A stretch of DNA of 64,000 nt, taken from assembly GCF_029277305.1 (NCBI RefSeq), contig NZ_CP119526.1. The stretch is one strand, 5' to 3'. Origin of the DNA: Guptibacillus hwajinpoensis (GTDB lineage Bacteria > Bacillota > Bacilli > Bacillales > Guptibacillaceae). Position numbers and translations under genes: made by a program. Below, piece after piece: positions 1 through 8,748 of the stretch (position 1 is the stretch's first letter; each line of letters starts with the position of its first letter). The notes beneath the pieces are model-generated. The model searched no databases, had not been told where the DNA came from, and saw only the letters and a list, made by a program, of their open reading frames with translations.

Positions 1-603
1 TCTCATTCTCATCGAGAGAAATTGAATGGCATTCATCAAGCAAACTCTATCACAGTCGATTTCCATAAACTTTTCTATCAACCGATCTCGTGCGGAGCGT
101 TTCTCTTGAAGAATGGTAAGCACTTTAACTTGATGAATCATGTTGCAGATTATTTAAATCCAGAAGAGGATCGCGATGAGGGAATTCTAAATCTTGTTTC
201 CAAATCAACGCAAACGACACGGCGTTTCGATTCTTTAAAGCTCTATCTTTCTCTTAAAACGATTGGAACGAACCTTTTTGCAAGGTTGATTGACTCTACT
301 TTTGAGCTAGCAACTGACGTAGCTGATTACCTTAGTGAGCAAAATGATTTCGAGGTGCTAACGAAAGAACCCGAACTAAATACAGTCGTCTTTCGATATG
401 TTAGTGATCAAGAAATAAACCAAGTGAATCGTAATATACAGCAGGAGCTGTATCACTCATATGCAGCAATTGCGAAAACGACGATAGATGGAAAGAACTA
501 CTTAAAATTCACGATGTTAAACCCGCGGACGACACTTAAGGATGTCATAGACATTATAGATCGGATCCGAGTTCTAGGTGAGAAATGGAGGAAACACGTT
601 TGA
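1..603 (+). CDS. rhbB: Diaminobutyrate decarboxylase, C-terminal part (siderophore biosynthesis)
   Basis: This is the C-terminal 200 residues of a group II PLP-dependent decarboxylase. The reading frame is open from base 1, so the true start lies upstream of the window. The segment TVDFHKLFYQPISCGAFLL is the conserved stretch just after the PLP lysine in 2,4-diaminobutyrate/glutamate-type decarboxylases, and the tail has the usual small C-terminal domain (LNPRTTLKDVIDIIDRIR). In rhizobactin and schizokinen pathways this enzyme makes 1,3-diaminopropane from diaminobutyrate. It overlaps the following IucA/IucC gene by 19 bases, so the genes are probably translationally coupled. The assignment to the RhbB role rests on the gene order that follows. 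The aminotransferase partner (RhbA) would be expected upstream, outside the window. Confidence 0.88.
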   Translation, partial: SHSHREKLNGIHQANSITVDFHKLFYQPISCGAFLLKNGKHFNLMNHVADYLNPEEDRDEGILNLVSKSTQTTRRFDSLKLYLSLKTIGTNLFARLIDSTFELATDVADYLSEQNDFEVLTKEPELNTVVFRYVSDQEINQVNRNIQQELYHSYAAIAKTTIDGKNYLKFTMLNPRTTLKDVIDIIDRIRVLGEKWRKHV

Positions 604-2363
604 AGCATGCAAAGGATTTTGCTGAACGCGCAACGATGCAAAGCTTTTTAAATTGTTATTTAAGAGAAACAGCTCATTTTCATAAAATAATCGCCCGCAA
701 TGAGTCATTAGCTTCTTATGAGAACATCATCTCAAGTCCATTACCAAGGCAAGGGATGGAGCTAATTATCCCGATTAAGTACTGGTCCATGACAGGTAGG
801 CATTTGTTTCACTTCCCGATGTATTACAAAGTGGCGAATGGCGCATTGTTACCGCTTGATTATGTGACATTGACTACATTGATTACTAAGGAAATTCTCC
901 TCGATCAAAATAGAAGTGGCGCGGAAGACGAGCTTATCATGCGTGTAATGTTAAGCAAACAAGCCATTGAAGCTTCATTAATTGAACGTGAAACAGATAG
1001 TGAAGCATTAAGTGAGGGAGAATTTGAGTTTATTGATACAGAACAATCATTGCTACTAGGTCACCTGTTACACCCAACACCGAAAAGCAAGCAGGGATTA
1101 AGTGATCGAGACAATGAAAAGTATTCACCTGAATGGAAAGGGAGCTTCCAACTTCATTACTTTAGCGCTCATCCATCAATCGTGATAGAGGATTCTAATT
1201 TAGATCTTGATGCAAGTGACATTATTAAGCAGGAACTTAAACAGGATACTGGAGTTGATCAAGAATGGTTGGAACAATTCGATCATCTTGTCTTGATTCC
1301 AGTCCATCCGCTTCAAGCTATGAACCTTCTAGAACAAGAAGATGTACAAGATCTTCTGCTTCATGGTGATCTTCAATACATTGGTCCTGTTGGAAAACCA
1401 TTTGCAGCAACATCTTCGTTCCGAACCGTATACAACCAAGATTCCAAATACATGTACAAGTTTTCTGTTCCGATTAAAATCACGAACTCTCTACGTATTA
1501 ATCAACAGAAAGAGCTAGATCGTGGAGTTGAAGTGTCACGTTTGCTGTCAACTTCGTTTGGTACAGAATTGAATTCTCGTTTTCCCGGATTTGAAATCAT
1601 GCAGGACCCAGCTTACGTAAACATTGAACGTGTAAAAGGATTTGAAACCGTCATTCGCGAGAATCCTTTCTATCCTAGAAGTAGCCAGTCGACGTGTATC
1701 GCTGCACTCTGCCAAGATCACGCTTTTGGAGGGAAATCCAGGCTATCTTCTATTATCCATTCCATCGCGCGGAGAGAAAGACGCTCGTTGGAATTGGTAA
1801 GTCGTGACTGGTTTGAGAAGTATCTTGATCTCACTTTAGAGCCCATGCTTTGGCTTCATCACAAGTATGGATTATCACTAGAAGCTCACCAACAAAACTC
1901 GGTCGTTACATTAGAAGAAGGCTATCCGAAGCATTTCTATTATCGTGATAATCAAGGCTACTATTTCAGCGAGTCGAAAGCATCTGCTTTAAAAGCGCAC
2001 CTGCCTTCGCTTAACGATCGAAGTGATACGATCTGTTCAGATGAAGTAGCGGTTGAGCGGTTCACATACTATCTTTTCTTTAACCATCTGTTTGGTCTTA
2101 TCAACGGTTTTGGAAGTAGTGGATTAGCTCATGAAGATGACCTTATCGGTCTTGTCAGAACAAGACTCTCAAACTATGAGCATAGTGAAGGCTCACCTTT
2201 AATTAACAGCCTGCTTAATGATCCTGTACTATCATGCAAAGCAAATCTACTAACCCGTTTATATGATATGGACGAGCTTGTAGGTTCGCTTGAAACACAG
2301 TCTGTTTACACTATGGTCCCGAATCCGATCGCAAAGGAAGTACATGTTACTTATGGGAACTGA
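585..2363 (+). CDS. rhbC: IucA/IucC family NIS siderophore synthetase (RhbC-like)
   Basis: An NRPS-independent siderophore synthetase, which uses ATP to join a citrate carboxylate to an amine or hydroxylamine. The 592-residue length is typical of IucA/IucC proteins. Family landmarks include HPLQAMNLL in the nucleotide-binding domain, the K(P)FAATSSFRTVY segment with its downstream KFSVPIKITNSLR, and HQQNSVVTLEEGYP in the C-terminal FhuF-like domain. The annotated ATG overlaps the decarboxylase. A TTG at 600 is an attractive alternative start, because GGAGG at 587-591 lies 8 bases before it, whereas the ATG at 585 has only a weak AGGTGAG in front. It is second in the operon. Which of the two synthetases acts first on citrate cannot be told from sequence. 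Confidence 0.93.
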   Translation: MEETRLKHAKDFAERATMQSFLNCYLRETAHFHKIIARNESLASYENIISSPLPRQGMELIIPIKYWSMTGRHLFHFPMYYKVANGALLPLDYVTLTTLITKEILLDQNRSGAEDELIMRVMLSKQAIEASLIERETDSEALSEGEFEFIDTEQSLLLGHLLHPTPKSKQGLSDRDNEKYSPEWKGSFQLHYFSAHPSIVIEDSNLDLDASDIIKQELKQDTGVDQEWLEQFDHLVLIPVHPLQAMNLLEQEDVQDLLLHGDLQYIGPVGKPFAATSSFRTVYNQDSKYMYKFSVPIKITNSLRINQQKELDRGVEVSRLLSTSFGTELNSRFPGFEIMQDPAYVNIERVKGFETVIRENPFYPRSSQSTCIAALCQDHAFGGKSRLSSIIHSIARRERRSLELVSRDWFEKYLDLTLEPMLWLHHKYGLSLEAHQQNSVVTLEEGYPKHFYYRDNQGYYFSESKASALKAHLPSLNDRSDTICSDEVAVERFTYYLFFNHLFGLINGFGSSGLAHEDDLIGLVRTRLSNYEHSEGSPLINSLLNDPVLSCKANLLTRLYDMDELVGSLETQSVYTMVPNPIAKEVHVTYGN

Positions 2364-2898
2364 TACTGTAACAACGATTTCCTTTCAACGCGTCGATTTT
2401 AAGCGTGATGTTGAACTGCTCCATAGATGGATGAATGAGGACCACGTTCATCCTTTCTGGAATCTCAATGTCTCTTTAGATGTCTTTAAAAATCATCTCA
2501 AAAAAGCGCTAGCTGACACTCATCAATCCCTTTATGTAGGAATGGTTGATGGAAACCCGATTAGCTACTGGGAGGCTTACTGGGTGAAGAGTGATGTAAC
2601 AGAAGATACGTATGAAAGCGAACCTTACGATCAAGGCGTTCACTTGCTCATAGGAGAGAAGGAGTACCTTGGAAAAGGACTTGCTCTTCCACTCTTACGA
2701 GAGATGGTTGCTAAACAATTTAAAGAAAAGCGAACAAAACGGGTGATTGCGGAACCTGACATTCGAAACGAAAAGATGATTCATGTATTTCAGAAGTGCG
2801 GCTTTGAGCCTGCTTATCCAATCACACTGCCAGACAAAACGGGGTTATTAATGTTTTGTGAGCGTGATCAATTCGAAAGGATGTGGGGAAATGCTTAA
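2344..2898 (+). CDS. rhbD: GNAT N-acetyltransferase, RhbD/IucB-like (hydroxamate acetylation)
   Basis: Acetylates the N-hydroxylated diamine to give the hydroxamate iron ligand, using acetyl-CoA. The protein is one GNAT domain of about 185 residues. It has the family features LLHRWMN..HV.PFW near the N-terminus, then HLLIGEKEYLGKGLALPLL, a CoA-binding loop of the RxxGxG type, and EPDIRNEKMIHVFQKCGF at the end of the fold. An open frame extends to 2290, but the ATG at 2344 follows AAGGAAG directly and fits the family's N-terminus. A second ATG is at 2353. The start lies inside the end of the synthetase gene and the stop overlaps the next gene by 8 bases. Confidence 0.88.
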   Translation: MLLMGTDTVTTISFQRVDFKRDVELLHRWMNEDHVHPFWNLNVSLDVFKNHLKKALADTHQSLYVGMVDGNPISYWEAYWVKSDVTEDTYESEPYDQGVHLLIGEKEYLGKGLALPLLREMVAKQFKEKRTKRVIAEPDIRNEKMIHVFQKCGFEPAYPITLPDKTGLLMFCERDQFERMWGNA

Positions 2899-4204
2899 CG
2901 AATCCTACGATGTAGTTGGAGTAGGTATAGGACCATTTAATTTAGGGTTTGCCGCTCTAGCGGATCCACTTGACCTTGACGTGGCGTTATTCGATCAGAA
3001 AGAGTCATTTGATTGGCATCCTGGCATGATGATTGATGGAACCACACTTCAAGTTCCGTTTTTTGCGGATCTCGTTAGCATGGCGGACGTTCGAAGCAAA
3101 TACAGCTTTCTGCATTATCTTCAAGAACACAACCGAATGTACCATTTTTATTTCTTAGAAAAATTCCATATTCCAAGAAAGGAATACAACCACTATTGCA
3201 AATGGGTGACGGAAGAGCTTTCTTCATGCCATTTTGGCTATCGTGTCCAATCTGTGGACCCAATACGCTTATCGCAGGAAGAAACGTATTATGAAGTAAT
3301 TGTTCAGAATGTGCAAACGTTAGAAACGAAAGTAGTCCATGCAAAGCATGTGGTGCTTGGCATAGGTTCTATTCCTCACGTTCCTGAGACGTTTCAGCAT
3401 GCGCTTGGAAATTCGGTCTTTCATTCATCACAGTACAAGGACCAAAAGAAACACATTAAACCGAACGAATCAATTGCTGTCATCGGTAGTGGACAAAGCG
3501 CAGCAGAAATTTTCTATGACTTAGCATTAGATCAAGAAGAAAGAGACTATTCACTAAGCTGGTACACACGTTCAAACGGCTTTTTCCCAATGGAATATTC
3601 TAAGCTTGGATTAGAGTATTTCTCACCAGACTATACGAAGTTCTTCTATAGCCTAGATCAGGACAAGAAAGATAGCCTGCTTTCCGAGCAAGGATTACTC
3701 TATAAAGGAATTAGTGCTGACACAATTGCGAGTATATATGACCTTCTGTATGAAAAGTCAGTTGGTGGAGTAGAACCTGATCTCCATCTCCAAGCCATGA
3801 CGAACGTCACGAACATCGTGAATGACGGTGGAAAGTGGCAACTATCAGGAAAACAATCCATCACGAATGAAGATATCATGATTGAAGCAGATAAAGTCAT
3901 TCTCTGTACGGGTTATAAGCAGTCAACACCTACATTCTTACAAGATACATATGTTGTGAAAGATGAACTCGGAAGATTATCCATTTTAGAAGAGTATCAA
4001 ATTGAAACAATAGGAGAAGACCATGGTGGGCTGTTTATTCAAAACGGAGAGCTCCATTCACACGGCGTAGGAGCTCCAGACTTGGGTCTTGGTGCACACC
4101 GAAACGCTGTTATTTTAAACAAGATCATGGGACATGAGGTGTATCACGTTCAGAATCAAAATGTGTTCCAATCATTCGGAGCGAAAATTCTTGCTACTAC
4201 ATAA
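2891..4204 (+). CDS. rhbE: FAD/NADPH-dependent amine N-monooxygenase (RhbE/IucD-like)
   Basis: A flavin-dependent lysine/ornithine-type N-hydroxylase that adds the hydroxyl group to the diamine before acetylation. The FAD motif GVGIGP is at residues 10-15, the NADPH motif GSGQSAAE at about 199-206, and the C-terminal LCTGYKQSTP is the usual ATGY-like segment of this family. The length, 437 residues, is normal. The frame is open to 2858, but the ATG at 2891 is preceded by GGGGAA and gives the canonical N-terminus MLNESYDVVGVGIGP. It overlaps the acetyltransferase gene by 8 bases. In the Rhb pathway the substrate is 1,3-diaminopropane. The substrate here is inferred from the adjacent decarboxylase. 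Confidence 0.93.
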   Translation: MLNESYDVVGVGIGPFNLGFAALADPLDLDVALFDQKESFDWHPGMMIDGTTLQVPFFADLVSMADVRSKYSFLHYLQEHNRMYHFYFLEKFHIPRKEYNHYCKWVTEELSSCHFGYRVQSVDPIRLSQEETYYEVIVQNVQTLETKVVHAKHVVLGIGSIPHVPETFQHALGNSVFHSSQYKDQKKHIKPNESIAVIGSGQSAAEIFYDLALDQEERDYSLSWYTRSNGFFPMEYSKLGLEYFSPDYTKFFYSLDQDKKDSLLSEQGLLYKGISADTIASIYDLLYEKSVGGVEPDLHLQAMTNVTNIVNDGGKWQLSGKQSITNEDIMIEADKVILCTGYKQSTPTFLQDTYVVKDELGRLSILEEYQIETIGEDHGGLFIQNGELHSHGVGAPDLGLGAHRNAVILNKIMGHEVYHVQNQNVFQSFGAKILATT

Positions 4205-4219
4205 AGGAGGCGTAGATCG

Positions 4220-6028
4220 ATGCAATACAAAAATGAACTAACGAATGTGTTAACAGAAGATCATTGGATTACTGTTAATAAAACCCTACTAGCAAAAATG
4301 ATGTCAGAGTATATGTATGAGGGAATGATTAAACCTGAAGTTGCAGAAAAGGAGAACGGATGGTTAACGTGTAGATTGAACATTAACGAATCAAAAACGT
4401 ATGTTTACGGTGCAAAGCGTCGCTTATTTGATAGTTTCTATGTTGATCCTGAATCCATTTTCATTCATCAAGGAGAGAACACAGTTGAAGCAACGAGCGC
4501 GATCGATTTTCTCCTTGATATTCAACCGATCATCGGGATGGTGAGTGAAACGGCTGGTCACCTGATCAAGGAGTTGAATCAGACACTTCTAGCCGATCTT
4601 CATCTACTTTCAAACCACGTGTCATCAGACGATTTAATCGATTTCGATTATGCACACCTTGAAGGGTATATGACCGGACACCCTTGGATTACCTACAACA
4701 AGGGACGTATTGGGTTTGGGTATGACGATTACCTTTCCTATGCACCTGAACAACAAAATGAATTATCGCTCTCCTGGATAGCGGTTCATAAAGACAGCAG
4801 TTCGTTCCAATCGGTTGGAGAAGCGTCCTATGAGCACCTTATAAAAGAAGTGTTGTCAGAAGAAGACCTTCGACGTTTTTCTAACATGATCACACAGCAA
4901 AATGTGCATGAGAACGACTACTACCTCATGCCAATTCATGAATGGCAGTGGAAGAACACAATCATTCAAAACTTCCCAGGTGAAATCGCGAAAAAGGTGA
5001 TCATTCCGCTAGCCGAATCATCTGACCGCTATTTACCTCAACAGTCGGTCCGTACATTCGTTAATATGACACATAAAGAGAAGCATCACGTGAAGTTACC
5101 GATGAGCATTCTAAATACGCTCGTATACCGCGGACTTCCAGCTGAACGAACGCTAATCGCTCCGACAATCACACGTTTCATACAAGAAATTTATGAAGAA
5201 GACGACTTTTTAAAAAATGAGTGTCGCGTTATTTTACCAGGAGAGATTGCCAGTTTAAACGTTGACCAACAGCACTATCTCAATTTACCGAACGCCCCTT
5301 ATCAGTATCTAGAAATGTTAGGTGTTATATACCGAGAAAGCATCTACACGTACCTTGAAGAAGGTGAGCAAGCTATCACACTTGCTTCGCTTCATTATGA
5401 AGATCATGACGGGAAACCTTTTGTAAAAAGTTTGATTGAGAAGTCAGGTTTAACAACAGATGAGTGGATCACTTCGTTCATGGATGTGACACTGAAGCCA
5501 CTTCTTCATTACCTCTATCGTTATGGCGTCGTATTCTCTCCACACGGTCAAAATACGATTCTTGTTCTAAAGGATTACAAGCCACATCGATTAGCGGTGA
5601 AGGATTTCGTTGATGATGTGAACATTAGTGATCAGCCGTTCGAAGAGCTCAGCACGTTAACAAATGATTTGAAAAAAGTATTGAGAAGTGAGCCGCCTGA
5701 AGGACTAACTCAATTCATCTTTACAGGCTTATTCATTTGTCATCTACGTTACATGTCGTCTGTCTTAGAACGCTCCGATCTCATGGATGAAGAGACGTTC
5801 TGGAGTAAGCTAGCAGACAGTATCCAAGCTTACCAGAGCCAATTCCCAGAGCTTTCAGAGCGATTCCAACTATTTGATTTCTTTAAACCAGAGCTCACAA
5901 AGCTTACCCTTAACCGAAACCGAATGGTTGACTACGGTTATGGTGACGGCGATGACCGTCCGCACGCATCTGAATTTGGAAAGGTAACAAACGCCCTGCA
6001 TCAGTTTGCAGGTAAAATACAGAATTAA
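4220..6028 (+). CDS. rhbF: IucA/IucC family NIS siderophore synthetase (RhbF-like)
   Basis: The second NIS synthetase of the operon, 602 residues, expected to condense the second hydroxamate arm with the citryl intermediate. Family features seen are HLEGYMTGHPWITYNKGRIGF in the N-terminal half, MPIHEWQW, SVRTFVN and SPHGQNTILVLKDYKPHRLAVKDF, the FhuF/C-domain segment with the HGQN core. A strong AAAGGAGG precedes the ATG with a 15-base intergenic gap after the monooxygenase gene. With the other four genes it completes the order rhbB-C-D-E-F, which is the main reason for predicting a schizokinen/rhizobactin-type dihydroxamate. The operon ends in a GC-rich hairpin directly after its stop codon. 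Confidence 0.94.
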   Translation: MQYKNELTNVLTEDHWITVNKTLLAKMMSEYMYEGMIKPEVAEKENGWLTCRLNINESKTYVYGAKRRLFDSFYVDPESIFIHQGENTVEATSAIDFLLDIQPIIGMVSETAGHLIKELNQTLLADLHLLSNHVSSDDLIDFDYAHLEGYMTGHPWITYNKGRIGFGYDDYLSYAPEQQNELSLSWIAVHKDSSSFQSVGEASYEHLIKEVLSEEDLRRFSNMITQQNVHENDYYLMPIHEWQWKNTIIQNFPGEIAKKVIIPLAESSDRYLPQQSVRTFVNMTHKEKHHVKLPMSILNTLVYRGLPAERTLIAPTITRFIQEIYEEDDFLKNECRVILPGEIASLNVDQQHYLNLPNAPYQYLEMLGVIYRESIYTYLEEGEQAITLASLHYEDHDGKPFVKSLIEKSGLTTDEWITSFMDVTLKPLLHYLYRYGVVFSPHGQNTILVLKDYKPHRLAVKDFVDDVNISDQPFEELSTLTNDLKKVLRSEPPEGLTQFIFTGLFICHLRYMSSVLERSDLMDEETFWSKLADSIQAYQSQFPELSERFQLFDFFKPELTKLTLNRNRMVDYGYGDGDDRPHASEFGKVTNALHQFAGKIQN

Positions 6029-6031
6029 TAG

Positions 6032-6056
6032 AGCGGGGAGCTCCCCCGCTTTTTTT
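6032..6056 (+). terminator. Intrinsic terminator after the siderophore core operon
   Basis: The arms AGCGGGG (6032-6038) and CCCCGCT (6044-6050) form a GC-rich hairpin followed by seven T residues. It lies 3 bases after the rhbF stop and only 17 bases before the next start codon. It probably reduces rather than abolishes transcription into the downstream acetyltransferase and esterase genes. Confidence 0.85.
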
Positions 6057-6073
6057 ATAAGGAGGAAAACATA

Positions 6074-6718
6074 ATGGAAAAGATCGAAGAAGTAGAATGC
6101 ACGTTTTCTCATCTCAACAGGACCATTTCATTCCGTTCAGTTCAGGTCGAGGAAGACTTACCAATTCTCCACAGATGGATGCACCAAAAGCACATTAAAC
6201 CGTTTTGGAAACTTGACCTCTCTATGGAAGATCTTCACACATGGTTAACAAAATCAACTGAAGCAAGCTATAAAGACGTGTATATGGGATACATCGATAA
6301 TGAACCTGCATGCTACCTAATAGCTTATAACATAAAAGAAGACCCTATTAACAACTATTATGCCGCTCAATCAGGTGATCTTGGTATGCACTTATTGATT
6401 GGACCGCGTGAATACTTAAACCCAACAGATGGAGAAGCCATTATTCTCGCTATGGGATACTTTCTTTTCAATAAATACGGAGCAACTCGTATAATAGGAG
6501 AGCCAGATGTTAGGAACCGCATCATTCTGCCGATCATTAAGCGATTAGGTGCAAAGGAACTAAAAGAGATTGAGATAAAAACGAAGAAAGCAAAACTAGT
6601 AGCGATTGAAAAACAAGCTCTTCTTGACTACTGTGCTCAATATCCATATAAAGCTACATTGAATGGAGAGGTTAATAATAACTTTTGTGGGGAGCAAACG
6701 TCAAATGGGTCACATTGA
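6074..6718 (+). CDS. Second RhbD/IucB-like GNAT acyltransferase, divergent paralogue
   Basis: A 214-residue protein clearly related to the acetyltransferase at 2344-2898. Both share LHRWMHQKHIKPFWKLDLS-type N-terminal sequence, a GMHLLIGPREYL segment and GEPDVRNRIILPIIKRLGA. In this copy the CoA-loop position is EYLNPTDGEAIIL instead of EYLGKGLALPLL, so the glycine-rich RxxGxG motif is degraded, and it has a basic C-terminal extension. It may use another acyl donor, modify the finished siderophore, or have lost activity. A very good AAGGAGG ribosome site precedes the ATG. It sits beyond the terminator of the core operon and overlaps the esterase gene by 14 bases. Confidence 0.8.
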   Translation: MEKIEEVECTFSHLNRTISFRSVQVEEDLPILHRWMHQKHIKPFWKLDLSMEDLHTWLTKSTEASYKDVYMGYIDNEPACYLIAYNIKEDPINNYYAAQSGDLGMHLLIGPREYLNPTDGEAIILAMGYFLFNKYGATRIIGEPDVRNRIILPIIKRLGAKELKEIEIKTKKAKLVAIEKQALLDYCAQYPYKATLNGEVNNNFCGEQTSNGSH

Positions 6719-7652
6719 TCCATCCACTATGAAGCTTCTTGCACGTATCGGAGAGCGAATGAAGGAACTGAAGCATCCTGAACTAAGCGTTCTATCTCCT
6801 GAACAGTCTCGGTATTACTATGAAGAAGCAAGAGAATTCTTCACGCCAATCACAGTGGATGACCTTACAGTCTACCAAACAGAGGTCGGCCAACATGGCA
6901 TTCCGATTCGGATTTATACACCCAACGAATCAACTAAAGAATTACCAATCGTTCTATATTGTCACGGAGGTGGATGGGTATTCGGTTCGATCGATAGCAG
7001 TGATAACTTCTGTCGTTACATGTGCCAATCACTAAGATGTATGATTGTATCTGTTGGCTATAGACTAGCTCCAGAGCATCCATTTCCGGCTGCACTTCAT
7101 GATGTCTTTGATACATTAACATGGATAATAGACAACGGTGAGCGGTTCGGGGGAGATTCATCGAACATTTCGATCTCAGGCGAATCTTCAGGAGCAAATC
7201 TTGCAGCAGCTGCGAGTTTAGTATATAAGAGCGTTTTCAAGTCTCAACTACTAATTACTCCTGTAGTAGACTACCATCTCGAATCAGAGTCTTACTTAGA
7301 AGATCACACATATAACTTAACGAGTGAAAAGATGGCCTGGTTCTGGAATCATTATTTGAAAGAGAAAAACAAAGCGAGTGACCCACTCGTATCACCGCTA
7401 CGAGCGGATAACCTATCAAACGTAGCACCAGCTATTATTGTTACTGTTGAGAAAGATCCTTTACGTAGTGAAGGTGAGGCGTTTGCAAAGAAACTACATA
7501 ATGAAGGCTTACTTATAAAACATGTTCACTACAAAACACTTCTTCACAGTTTCATAAATGTCATCGGTATTAGTTCAGCAGCTAAGAGAGCAGTGGATGA
7601 CATGTTTGCTATCTATAAAGAAGTTCTTTATTATGATGAATGTTTTAGGTGA
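6705..7652 (+). CDS. Alpha/beta hydrolase, HSL-type carboxylesterase
   Basis: A hydrolase of the hormone-sensitive-lipase family, 315 residues from the ATG at 6705. The oxyanion motif HGGGW is at 87-91 and the nucleophile elbow GESSG at 159-163 (Ser161). The likely acid is Asp251 (EKDPLRSEG) and the likely base His281 (LLHSF). The open frame extends to 6663, but GGGGAG at 6689-6694 places the start at 6705. It overlaps the preceding acyltransferase gene, so the two probably work together. Known ferri-siderophore esterases belong to a different subfamily (Fes/IroE type), so a role in siderophore hydrolysis or acyl removal is only a possibility suggested by position. Confidence 0.85.
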   Translation: MGHIDPSTMKLLARIGERMKELKHPELSVLSPEQSRYYYEEAREFFTPITVDDLTVYQTEVGQHGIPIRIYTPNESTKELPIVLYCHGGGWVFGSIDSSDNFCRYMCQSLRCMIVSVGYRLAPEHPFPAALHDVFDTLTWIIDNGERFGGDSSNISISGESSGANLAAAASLVYKSVFKSQLLITPVVDYHLESESYLEDHTYNLTSEKMAWFWNHYLKEKNKASDPLVSPLRADNLSNVAPAIIVTVEKDPLRSEGEAFAKKLHNEGLLIKHVHYKTLLHSFINVIGISSAAKRAVDDMFAIYKEVLYYDECFR

Positions 7653-7749
7653 ACATGTGAAGGGACTAGGTAAAACTTCACTATTTTTTCTAACTCATTA
7701 TAAATAACATAAATGTAATTCTGTAAAACTCACTCCATTTGGGAATAAC

Positions 7750-7778
7750 TTCAATTTACGAATGTTGTTTGCTATACT
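7750..7778 (+). promoter_or_regulatory. Probable sigma-A promoter of the lipoprotein gene
   Basis: A -10 hexamer TATACT at 7773-7778 is preceded by TTTGC and, 17 bases upstream, by the weak -35 TTCAAT. It lies about 30 bases before the start codon of the lipoprotein gene, and GAGGAG serves as ribosome site. Confidence 0.5.
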
Positions 7779-7807
7779 GTTAGCAGACCAAACAGAGGAG
7801 AGAAAAT

Positions 7808-8443
7808 ATGAAAAAAATCAGTTATACTATTTTTGTATTATCCCTAACTTTACTAGCTGCTTGCTCTTCAAATGAGCAAAGTAGTAATAATGATAAAAGC
7901 CAAGCAGCTACAAATCAAACAGAGGAAGACAATGAAAAAAGCAAAGACGATGGTGAGGTTGCCGTTGATAAGGGACTTCTTAGTGTTGAAGTAACCATTC
8001 CAGCCTCTATGGTTGAAAGTGAAAACACTGAAGAAACCATAGCAAGCGCAAAAGAACAAGGCATTAAAGAAGTAACCGAAAACGAAGATGGTTCAGTTAC
8101 ATACAAAATGTCTAAATCAGTCCATAAAGAATTGATGAATGAAATTGGAGCAAGCATAGAAGAAACTGTAGAAGAGACTAAAAACAGCGAGGACTTCGTG
8201 TCTATAAAAGACATATCCCACAATGACTCATTCTCAAAATTCACTGTTATAGTAGATAAAGAATCTTATGAAAATAGCATGGATGGTTTCGCGACAATTA
8301 CGTTGGGTATGTCGGGAATGATTTATCAAATTTATGATGGCGCAGACCCAGAAAAGTATTCAGTTACCATCTCTATGAAAGACGAAGCATCTGGTGAAGT
8401 TTTTGATGAAATTGTATATCCAGACGCTTTAGACGAACAATAA
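7808..8443 (+). CDS. Putative lipoprotein of unknown function
   Basis: A 211-residue exported protein. The N-terminus MKK plus hydrophobic stretch ends in the lipobox LAAC at residues 16-19, so it should be cleaved and lipid-anchored on the outer face of the membrane. A low-complexity Asn/Ser/Glu-rich linker (residues about 20-50) is followed by a compact domain of about 150 residues rich in acidic residues, with alternating strands (GLLSVEVTIPASMVE, SKFTVIVDKESYE). I do not recognise a characterised family. It has its own promoter and terminator and is monocistronic. Confidence 0.8.
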   Translation: MKKISYTIFVLSLTLLAACSSNEQSSNNDKSQAATNQTEEDNEKSKDDGEVAVDKGLLSVEVTIPASMVESENTEETIASAKEQGIKEVTENEDGSVTYKMSKSVHKELMNEIGASIEETVEETKNSEDFVSIKDISHNDSFSKFTVIVDKESYENSMDGFATITLGMSGMIYQIYDGADPEKYSVTISMKDEASGEVFDEIVYPDALDEQ

Positions 8444-8458
8444 ATAACATAATTAACA

Positions 8459-8493
8459 AAAACCAATCTATTTGACATGGATTGGTTTTTTAT
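8459..8493 (+). terminator. Intrinsic terminator after the lipoprotein gene
   Basis: AACCAATC (8461-8468) pairs with GATTGGTT (8480-8487), followed by a run of T residues. Confidence 0.85.
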
Positions 8494-8652
8494 AGAGTTT
8501 TCAGTGCTTAGAGAATTACTTAAACCATGAAAATTAGTTTGCTATAGATCACTTGCAAATAAAGTACGGTCAACAGGAAATAGGGAAGTTCCTAATAATC
8601 GATGTAATAGGAACAAGAACCAATAATTATTGTTTTTACGTTTTTTTATTTT

Positions 8653-8692
<40 letters not shown>

Positions 8693-8695
8693 TTA

Positions 8696-8740
<45 letters not shown>

Positions 8741-8748
8741 TCAAAATT

